From NCBI GenBank assembly GCA_013695115.1, contig JACDBD010000074.1:1-12426 (forward strand): 12,426 nt of DNA, given 5' to 3'. The notes under the pieces were generated by a model. It did not search any database, had not been told where the DNA came from, and was given only the letters and a program-made list of their open reading frames with translations. This document shows positions 6,083 through 12,426 of this stretch, in pieces. Position numbers and translations under genes: made by a program. Each line of letters starts with the position of its first letter. Position 1 is the stretch's first letter. Source of the DNA: Actinomycetota bacterium. GTDB taxonomy: Bacteria; Actinomycetota; Acidimicrobiia; IMCC26256; JACDBD01.

Positions 6083-7335
6083 CCGATCCATTTGCCGCGC
6101 TCGAGACCACCGACCCCGCCATCGCCGACGTCGTGCGGCGTGAGGTGGAGCGCCAGAACACCACCCTCCAGCTGATCGCGTCGGAGAACTTCACGTCGCC
6201 GGCGGTGTTGGTGGCCCAGGGCTCGGTGCTCACCAACAAGTACTCCGAGGGGTACCCGCGGAAGCGCTACTACGGCGGGAACTACGTGGTCGACGAGGCC
6301 GAGGAACTGGCGCGTGACCGGGCGTGCGCGCTCTTCGGGGCCGAGCACGCCAACGTGCAGCCCCACTCGGGCGCCAACGCCAACATGGCGGTGTACCTTG
6401 CGCTGCTCCAGCCCGGCGACAAGGTCATGGGGATGCGGCTCGACCAGGGTGGCCACCTCACCCACGGCTCGCCGGTGAACTTCAGCGGGCGGTTGTACGA
6501 CTTCGTGGCCTACGGCGTCGACGACGAGTCCGAGACGCTCGTGTACGAGGAGATCCGGGAGCTTGCGAAGCGCGAGCGTCCGAAGATGATCGTGGCGGGG
6601 GCCACCGCCTACCCCCGCGTCATCGACTTCGATGCCTTCCGGTCGATCGCGGACGAGGTCGGCGCGCTGCTCGTGGTCGACGCCGCCCATATCGCCGGGC
6701 TCATCGCCGGCGGCGCGCACCCCTCACCGATCCCGCAGGCCGACGTGGTGACGCTCACCACGCACAAGACGCTGCGCGGCCCCCGGGCCGGCGCGATCCT
6801 GTGCCGCGAGGAGTACGCCGCCGTCATCGACAAGGCCGTGTTCCCCGGTCTCCAAGGCGGGCCGCTGATGCACGTGATCGCGGCCAAGGCGGTGGCGTTC
6901 CACGAGGCGGCCCAGCCCGGGTTCCGCGACTACGCCGCCGGCATCGTCCGCAACGCCCGCGCGCTCGCCACCGGTCTCGTCGACGAGGGGTTCCGGGTGG
7001 TGTCGGCGGGCACCGACAACCACCTGATGCTGGTCGACCTCCGGCCCTTCGGCGTCACCGGCAAGGTCGCCCAGGAGGCGCTCGACCGCGCCGGCATCAC
7101 CGTGAACAAGAACGCCATCCCCAACGACCCCGAGAAGCCCTTCGTCACCAGCGGCCTACGCCTCGGTACGGCGGCGGTGACCACCGCGGGCATGGGCGAG
7201 CCCGAGATGGAGGAGATCGCCTCCCTCATCGCCACCGCGCTGCGCACGCCCGACGACGAGGCTGTCGCCACCGACGTCCGCGACGCGGCGGCGCGCCTCT
7301 GCTCGAAGTACACGCCGTATCCAGAGCTCGCCTAG
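6079..7335 (+). CDS. glyA: Serine hydroxymethyltransferase
   Basis: A 418-residue PLP enzyme that converts serine and tetrahydrofolate to glycine and 5,10-methylene-THF, the main cytosolic source of one-carbon units. Highly conserved blocks are present: [12 protein letters not shown] (32-43), [15 protein letters not shown] (53-67), [17 protein letters not shown] (98-114), [14 protein letters not shown] (124-137), [19 protein letters not shown] (199-217) and [16 protein letters not shown] (223-238). Asp201 contacts the PLP ring nitrogen, His204 flanks it and Lys230 forms the Schiff base. The C-terminal domain [11 protein letters not shown]...[15 protein letters not shown] is intact and the length is normal for bacterial GlyA. 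The ATG at 6079 overlaps the rpiB stop by 4 bases. Its TAG shares the G with the GTG start of the next gene, so rpiB, glyA and wecA form one coupled unit. Confidence 0.98.
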   Translation: MTDPFAALETTDPAIADVVRREVERQNTTLQLIASENFTSPAVLVAQGSVLTNKYSEGYPRKRYYGGNYVVDEAEELARDRACALFGAEHANVQPHSGANANMAVYLALLQPGDKVMGMRLDQGGHLTHGSPVNFSGRLYDFVAYGVDDESETLVYEEIRELAKRERPKMIVAGATAYPRVIDFDAFRSIADEVGALLVVDAAHIAGLIAGGAHPSPIPQADVVTLTTHKTLRGPRAGAILCREEYAAVIDKAVFPGLQGGPLMHVIAAKAVAFHEAAQPGFRDYAAGIVRNARALATGLVDEGFRVVSAGTDNHLMLVDLRPFGVTGKVAQEALDRAGITVNKNAIPNDPEKPFVTSGLRLGTAAVTTAGMGEPEMEEIASLIATALRTPDDEAVATDVRDAAARLCSKYTPYPELA

Positions 7336-8537
7336 TGCGTGGCTATTCGGTCGTGCTGGCGGTCGCAGCCGTCAGCACGTTCCTCCTGACGTTCGTGGTG
7401 CGCCGGCTGGCGGTGCGGGTCGGCGCCGTCTCCGTGCCCGGCCCACGCAGCGTGCACGACCGGCCCACCCCGTCACTGGGCGGCGCCGGCATGTTCCTCG
7501 GCTTCCTGCTGGCGATGGCCGTCGCATCGCGGATCCCACAGTTCCGCGAGATGTTCGACGACTCGTCCGAGCCGTTCGGGTTGATCCTGGCGGCGGGGGT
7601 GATGTTCGTCGTCGGCGCCCTCGACGACTTCCGCGAGGTCTCGCCGCCGGCCAAGCTCGCCGGCCAGGTCTTCGCCGGCAGCCTGCTCTCGCTGATGGGC
7701 GTGTCGATGCTCTTCTTCCGGCTGCCGTTCGCGAGCACGGAGTACGTCGTGCTCTCGCCCGACCTCGCCCCCCTCGTGACCGTGTTGACCGTGGTCGTGA
7801 TGGCGAACGCCATCAACCTCATCGACGGCCTCGACGGTCTCGCCGCCGGCATCGTGATCATCGCCGGATCCGCGCTGTTCCTCTACGCCGACCGGCTCTT
7901 CAAGGCCGGTCTGCTCGAGGGCTCCAACATCGGGCCGCTGGTCGCGGTGATCGCGGTCGGCGTGTGCCTGGGGTTCCTGCCCCACAACTTCAACCCCGCC
8001 CGCATCATCATGGGAGACGCGGGCGCCCTCTTCCTGGGACTGCTCATGGCCACCACCACGATCACGGTCGGGGGCCGCACCGCCGACCAGTTCAGCGGCC
8101 AGACCTACTTCTTCTTCGCGCCCCTCGTCATCCCGGTGGTGATCCTCGGGGTTCCGATCGTCGACACCGTGTTCGCGTTCCTGCGCCGGGTGTACCGGCG
8201 GACCGCGTTCACCGTCGCGGACAAGGACCACCTCCATCACCGGCTCATGCGCCTGGGTCACGGGCCCCGCCGCTCGGTCGTGATCCTCTGGCTGTGGACC
8301 GCGCTGCTCTCGGGGCTGGTGCTGTTCCCGACGTACACCAAGCGCGGGAATGCCATCGTCCCCTTGGGCGTGGCCGCGCTCGGTCTCCTCCTCTATGTGT
8401 ACTTCCACCCCGGGGTGCGTTCGGCGCGGGATCCGGTCCTCGACGGGCCCGCACCGAGCGAGCCCGACGTGCAGAGCGAAGCCGAGGTCACCCACCTCGA
8501 TGCCCATCGACGGGCGGCGGAGCAGGGCGGTTCGTAG
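7335..8537 (+). CDS. wecA: Polyprenyl-phosphate sugar-1-phosphate transferase, WecA/TagO type
   Basis: A 400-residue polytopic membrane protein of the MraY/WecA GT4 family. These enzymes transfer a sugar-1-phosphate, usually GlcNAc-1-P from UDP-GlcNAc, to a polyprenyl phosphate and so start cell-wall polymer or linker synthesis. Motifs in order are RSVHDRPTPSLGG (38-50), DDFREVSPPAK with Asp97, Asp98 and Lys107, NAINLIDGLDGLAAG (158-172) with the catalytic Asp164/Asp167 pair, GFLPHNFNPARIIMGDAG (213-230) and DHLHHRLMRLGH (298-309), the HxHH-type UDP-sugar motif that separates WecA/TagO from MraY. About ten hydrophobic helices are visible, with a polar C-terminal tail after about 360. The same gene lies upstream of the atp operon in mycobacteria (rfe/wecA), where it starts the arabinogalactan linker. 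The exact polymer here is unknown. GTG 7335 shares one base with the glyA stop. Confidence 0.92.
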   Translation: MRGYSVVLAVAAVSTFLLTFVVRRLAVRVGAVSVPGPRSVHDRPTPSLGGAGMFLGFLLAMAVASRIPQFREMFDDSSEPFGLILAAGVMFVVGALDDFREVSPPAKLAGQVFAGSLLSLMGVSMLFFRLPFASTEYVVLSPDLAPLVTVLTVVVMANAINLIDGLDGLAAGIVIIAGSALFLYADRLFKAGLLEGSNIGPLVAVIAVGVCLGFLPHNFNPARIIMGDAGALFLGLLMATTTITVGGRTADQFSGQTYFFFAPLVIPVVILGVPIVDTVFAFLRRVYRRTAFTVADKDHLHHRLMRLGHGPRRSVVILWLWTALLSGLVLFPTYTKRGNAIVPLGVAALGLLLYVYFHPGVRSARDPVLDGPAPSEPDVQSEAEVTHLDAHRRAAEQGGS

Positions 8538-8551
8538 CGCGAGCTCCCCGG

Positions 8552-8581
8552 TTGACGGGCCCCGACGGGGACCGATAGATT
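8552..8581 (+). promoter_or_regulatory. Promoter of the ATP synthase operon
   Basis: The -35 TTGACG (8552-8557) and -10 TAGATT (8576-8581) are 18 bases apart, close to ideal for the housekeeping sigma factor. The -35 begins 14 bases after the wecA stop and transcription would start near 8588, giving a leader of about 29 nt before GTG 8617. This gives the atp genes their own start inside the longer cluster. Confidence 0.65.
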
Positions 8582-8597
8582 GTGAGCGAATTCACAA
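8580..8597 (+). promoter_or_regulatory. Crp/GlxR-type operator at the ATP synthase promoter
   Basis: TTGTGA-GCGAAT-TCACAA is a perfect 6+6 inverted repeat containing the exact Crp/GlxR consensus TGTGA-N6-TCACA (8581-8596). It starts on the last base of the -10 hexamer and is centred near +1, a position that predicts repression by blocking RNA polymerase rather than class I or II activation. Which regulator binds is inferred. Confidence 0.7.
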
Positions 8598-8616
8598 AGT
8601 CCTCGGGGAGGGCGGC

Positions 8617-8919
8617 GTGGGCGCAGAACCGCACGACCAGGCCAACGAGGAGAACCGGGGGTGGGTCCCGCCCATCGCCGGCTCCCTCTACGGCGGGTTC
8701 GGGGAGGCGCTGGCCCAGGCGTTCGAGTTCGCCGTCATCCCGGTGCTGTTCGGCGTGCTGGGCCTCTGGCTCGACGGGCGACTCGGCACCCGGCCGTGGC
8801 TCACCGTGGTGCTTCTGGTCGTCGGGATCACCGGGGTGGTAGCCCGGGCGATCTACGTGTACAAGGCGCGGGTGGAAGCGGAGGAGGAGGGGAAGCCGTG
8901 GACGCGACGCCGCAGGTAG
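8617..8919 (+). CDS. AtpZ-like small membrane protein of the ATP synthase operon
   Basis: A 100-residue protein resembling the AtpZ family (PF09527), a small companion encoded at the head of many bacterial atp operons. AtpZ has been linked to AtpI in assembly and, in alkaliphilic bacilli, divalent cation transport. It has a polar N-terminus (1-28) and two membrane helices, about 36-53 (EFAVIPVLFGVLGLWLDG) and 60-82 (PWLTVVLLVVGITGVVARAIYVY). The family's D-x-x-x-G-T-x-P-W loop between them reads LDGRLGTRPWL (52-62). A basic tail ends in RRRR. GTG 8617 was chosen because GGAGG (8607-8611) lies 5 bases upstream; the reading frame is open further left, inside wecA. Its end overlaps the start of atpI by 22 bases. 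It is the first gene after the atp promoter. Confidence 0.75.
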   Translation: MGAEPHDQANEENRGWVPPIAGSLYGGFGEALAQAFEFAVIPVLFGVLGLWLDGRLGTRPWLTVVLLVVGITGVVARAIYVYKARVEAEEEGKPWTRRRR

Positions 8920-9352
8920 AGCGGTCGATCGCCCTCGACCTCGCTCGTCACGCGCTCTACGTGGCTCCTGCCGTCGTACTCGTGGCCGGGCTCGTGCGGG
9001 GCGTCGACGGCGCCGCCAGCGCCGGGCTCGGCGTCGCGCTCGCGATTGCCAACTTCCTGGCCACCGCCACCGGGCTGGCCTGGGGCGCGCGACGCTCTCC
9101 CGCCACGCTCGCCGCCGTCGCCATGGGCGGGTTCGTCGTGCGCATGGGCGTCCTGCTCGGCGCGATGCTGCTCGCCGACGCGTTGTTCGGCTGGGTGGAC
9201 GTCATCGTCCTGGGCATCACGCTCTTCGCCGCCCATCTCGGGTTGCTGTTCTGGGAGCTAAGGTCCGTCAGCCTCACGCTGGCCGCGCCCGGCTTGCGCC
9301 GTGACCGCAGTATCACCCCACCGACGCGTACCGGACCGGAAGGAGTGACCGA

Positions 9353-9356
<4 letters not shown>
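8898..9356 (+). CDS. atpI: ATP synthase subunit I (c-ring assembly factor)
   Basis: A 152-residue membrane protein with four predicted helices (about 18-36, 40-60, 72-94 and 98-120), the layout of AtpI/UncI (PF03899). That protein helps assemble the c-ring of the Fo motor in several bacteria. Small-residue-rich helices (GAASAGLGVALAIANFLATATG) and the LGLLFWELRSVSL end of helix four fit the family, which is poorly conserved, so position between atpZ and atpB carries much of the weight. The polar tail from about 130 is cytosolic. GTG 8898 is preceded by GGAGGGG (8886-8892) with 5 bases spacing and overlaps the atpZ-like gene by 22 bases. Its TGA overlaps the atpB GTG as GTGA, indicating tight translational coupling. 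Confidence 0.75.
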
Positions 9357-10454
<1,098 letters not shown>

Positions 10455-10463
10455 GAGCGACCG

Positions 10464-11153
10464 ATGCGGATGCGAACGCTGTTCGCGAGCTTCGGCCTGG
10501 GGTTGCTGGTGGCGATCGCCGCTCCCGGCGTCGCCGGCGCCGGTGAGAGCGGCGGCGAAGAGCCGACCGAGGAGCCCGATATCGACCACGCCTCCGAGGA
10601 GTGCATCCATCTCCTCGAGGACGGCGGCGAGATCGACGACTGCCAGGAGGCTCCGAGCCCGATCCTGCCCGAGGCCAACGAGATCATCTGGGGCGGGATC
10701 GCCTTCCTGATCCTGCTCGGCATCCTCTGGAAGTACGCGCTCCCGGGCGTGCAGAACATGATGAAGCAGCGCGAGGACCGCATCCGGGGCGACCTCGAGC
10801 GGGCCGAGCAGGCCAAGACCGAGGGCGAAGGCGTGCTCGCGGAGTACCAGCGCCAGCTGGCCGACGCCCGCAACGAAGCCGGGCGCATCATCGAGGAAGC
10901 GCGGCAGTCGGCCGACCAGCTCAAGCGCGACCTGACGGCGCGAGCCGAGGCCGAGGCGGCCCAGATCCGGGAGCGGGCGAGCCAGGACGTGCAGCTCGCG
11001 ACCGAGCGGGCCACCACCGACCTCCAGAGCCGGATGGCCGAGCTCTCCATCGAGCTGGCGGAGAAGGTGGTCGAGCGCAGCCTCGACCGCGACACCCAGC
11101 TCGCGCTCATCGAGAGCTACATCAGCGACCTGGGGAACGGCCGCCGAGGATGA
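10464..11153 (+). CDS. atpF: F1Fo ATP synthase subunit b with extracytoplasmic N-terminal extension
   Basis: A 229-residue stator subunit b, longer than the usual 155-185. Residues 1-26 look like a cleavable signal peptide: MRMRTLFASF, a hydrophobic core LGLLVAIAAPGV, then AGA before Gly27. Residues 27-70 form a very acidic segment with two cysteines, Cys47 and Cys60, in CIHLLEDGGEIDDC. The normal b anchor helix follows (about 73-92, EIIWGGIAFLILLGILWKYA), then the VQNMMKQREDRI junction and a long coiled coil (about 98-210) rich in Ala, Glu, Gln and Arg that reaches F1. Because b has its N-terminus outside, the extra segment would lie outside the membrane, where the cysteines could form a disulfide. 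ATG 10464 has AGGAGC 5 bases upstream. An ATG at 10470 is possible but would leave the signal-like region intact. Confidence 0.93.
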   Translation: MRMRTLFASFGLGLLVAIAAPGVAGAGESGGEEPTEEPDIDHASEECIHLLEDGGEIDDCQEAPSPILPEANEIIWGGIAFLILLGILWKYALPGVQNMMKQREDRIRGDLERAEQAKTEGEGVLAEYQRQLADARNEAGRIIEEARQSADQLKRDLTARAEAEAAQIRERASQDVQLATERATTDLQSRMAELSIELAEKVVERSLDRDTQLALIESYISDLGNGRRG

Positions 11154-11160
11154 GGACGCG

Positions 11161-11703
11161 ATGAGCCCCGACGCCGAGGCCGTCGACCGGATCGACGCCT
11201 ACGCCAACGCCCTGCTCGATGTGGCGAAGGCCGAGGGCGTCCTGGGCGAGGTCGAGGACGACCTGTTCCGCTTCGCCCGTGCGTTGGAGGCCTCCGACGA
11301 GCTCCGCCTGGCGCTCACCGACCCCGCCCTGCCGCCCGAACGGCGCATGGCGGTGGTCGAGGAGCTCATGGGCGGGAAGGCGCTGGAGGCATCGGCCGCG
11401 CTGGCCGCGTTCATCGCCGGCATCGGCCGCGCCTCCGACCTGCCCGCCATCGTCGACCGCTTCGTGGAGAAGGCAGCGCGCGAGCGCCAGCGCGAGGTCG
11501 CAGAGGTGCGCAGCGCGATCCCGCTCGACGACAAGCAGCGCGACCGCCTGGCGAAGGCGCTGTCGAAGGCCACCGGGAAAGAGGTGGAGGTGAAGGTCGT
11601 CGTGGACCCCAAGGTCCTGGGCGGCGTCGTCGCCACCGTCGGCGACACCGTGATCGACGGCACCGTCCGCCACCGACTCGATCAACTGAAGGAAAGGATC
11701 TAG
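11161..11703 (+). CDS. atpH: F1Fo ATP synthase subunit delta
   Basis: A 180-residue delta/OSCP-family subunit that caps the alpha3beta3 head and joins it to the b stalk. The N-terminal helical bundle begins DRIDAYANALLDVAKAEG and includes LRLALTDPALPPERRMAVVEEL (about 46-67). The C-terminal part has the family pattern VAEVRSAIPLDDKQRDRL, TGKEVEVKVVVDPKVLGGVVATVGDTVIDGTVRHRLDQL (about 138-176). Length is normal, so this is not the b-delta fusion found in mycobacteria, consistent with the separate complete atpF. The ATG lies 7 bases after the atpF stop, with TGAGGA serving as both stop and weak ribosome binding site. The TAG stop is 6 bases before the atpA ATG. Confidence 0.95.
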   Translation: MSPDAEAVDRIDAYANALLDVAKAEGVLGEVEDDLFRFARALEASDELRLALTDPALPPERRMAVVEELMGGKALEASAALAAFIAGIGRASDLPAIVDRFVEKAARERQREVAEVRSAIPLDDKQRDRLAKALSKATGKEVEVKVVVDPKVLGGVVATVGDTVIDGTVRHRLDQLKERI

Positions 11704-11709
11704 CTCCGC

Positions 11710-12426
11710 ATGCCCGAGCTCACGATCAACGCCGACGAGATCGCGGCGGCGCTGCGCAAGCACGTCGAGGGCTTCCAGCCCGAGACGGCCCAGGCCCAGG
11801 TCGGACGGGTGCTCGAGGTCGGCGACGGCATCGCCCGGGTCTCGGGTCTGCCCCAGACGTCGGTGAACGAGCTGCTCGAGTTCGAGGGCGGTCACCTCGG
11901 GCTGGCGCTCAACCTCGACGAAGAGTCGATCGGCGCCGTGATCCTCGGCGAGTCCGACGTGATCGAGGAGGGCCACACCGCCCGCGCCACCGGCCGCATC
12001 CTGTCGGTGCCGGTCGGCGACGCCGTGATCGGCCGGGTGGTGAACGCCCTGGGCCAGCCCATCGACGGCAAGGGCCCGGTGAGCACCGAGACGTTCCGTC
12101 GGCTCGAGGTCCAGGCCCCCGGGATCGTCTACCGCCAGCCGGTGAAGGAGCCGCTCCAGACCGGCATCAAGGCGATCGACGCGATGACGCCCATCGGACG
12201 GGGCCAGCGCGAGCTCATCATCGGCGACCGTAAGACCGGCAAGACCACCATCGCAGTCGACACGATCATCAACCAGCGCGGCCTGGGCGTGAAGTGCATC
12301 TACGTCGGCGTCGGCCAGAAGGGCTCGACGGTCGCCCAGACCGTTGCCACCCTCGCCGACCGTGGAGCTCTCGAGTACACGGTCGTGGTCGTCGCCCCGG
12401 CGTCGGACCCCGCACCGTTCAAGTAC
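11710..12426 (+). CDS. atpA: F1Fo ATP synthase subunit alpha (3' end beyond window)
   Basis: The first 239 residues of the alpha subunit; the gene runs off the right edge in frame, about half of the usual 510-550. Alpha subunits alternate with beta in the F1 head and carry the non-catalytic nucleotide sites. Visible parts are the N-terminal helix that contacts delta ([19 protein letters not shown]), the beta-barrel domain ([19 protein letters not shown], 31-49) and the start of the nucleotide domain: [20 protein letters not shown] (151-170), Walker A GDRKTGKT (172-179) and [11 protein letters not shown] (199-209) with Gln203. Walker A has Lys where E. coli has Gln (GDRQTGKT), as in mycobacterial alpha. 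The nearest purine-rich ribosome site, AAGGAAAGGA at about 11687-11696, lies 13 bases upstream, so coupling with atpH probably helps translation. Confidence 0.98.
   Translation, partial: MPELTINADEIAAALRKHVEGFQPETAQAQVGRVLEVGDGIARVSGLPQTSVNELLEFEGGHLGLALNLDEESIGAVILGESDVIEEGHTARATGRILSVPVGDAVIGRVVNALGQPIDGKGPVSTETFRRLEVQAPGIVYRQPVKEPLQTGIKAIDAMTPIGRGQRELIIGDRKTGKTTIAVDTIINQRGLGVKCIYVGVGQKGSTVAQTVATLADRGALEYTVVVVAPASDPAPFKY

Noticed and set aside
8582..8842. ORF starting at GTG within the Crp-type palindrome
   Set aside because: Its product is Ser/Arg/Pro-rich and out of frame with the two-helix AtpZ-like protein, which has its own well-placed Shine-Dalgarno.

Overview
The window is very GC-rich, with strong third-position GC bias, frequent GTG/TTG starts and many overlapping stop/start junctions. 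This suggests a free-living actinobacterium. The order rpiB-glyA-wecA-(atpZ-atpI)-atpB-E-F-H-A matches the wecA-atp neighbourhood of Actinobacteria. However, atpF and atpH are separate genes, whereas mycobacteria carry a b-delta fusion. Subunit b also has a long N-terminal extension. I infer a deep-branching actinobacterium, possibly Acidimicrobiia-like; the sequence alone does not prove this.

Left part (1-5162). A possible tail of an upstream gene is followed by a small acidic protein of unknown function and a nitroreductase-family protein on the + strand. The nitroreductase meets a convergent DUF222/HNH endonuclease gene stop-to-stop. The HNH gene has a well-formed promoter overlapped by a LexA-type SOS box. 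Further right, a tightly coupled minus-strand operon reads from 5162 down to 2157. It encodes a four-cysteine Fe-S nuclease-like protein whose active site looks lost, then an apparently intact PD-(D/E)XK Fe-S nuclease, then a thiolase-like protein of the TLP1 type without the usual thiolase nucleophile. The intact and degenerate nuclease pair is the best candidate here for an undescribed system.

Middle (5163-5617). This divergent intergenic stretch has possible leaderless promoters on both sides and one region of codon-like periodicity that I could not assign to a strand.

Right part (5618-12426). A + strand cluster encodes RpiB (pentose phosphate pathway), GlyA (serine/glycine and one-carbon metabolism) and a WecA-type polyprenyl-phosphate sugar-1-phosphate transferase (cell-wall polymer initiation). 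These three overlap by 1-4 bases. A new promoter then starts the F1Fo ATP synthase operon: atpZ, atpI, atpB (a), atpE (c), atpF (b), atpH (delta) and the first 239 codons of atpA (alpha). The ATP synthase promoter carries a perfect TGTGA-N6-TCACA palindrome of Crp/GlxR type over the likely transcription start. atpE is preceded by three tandem 15-nt T-poor repeats running into a strong Shine-Dalgarno sequence. I saw no tRNA, rRNA, CRISPR array, insertion sequence or prophage.
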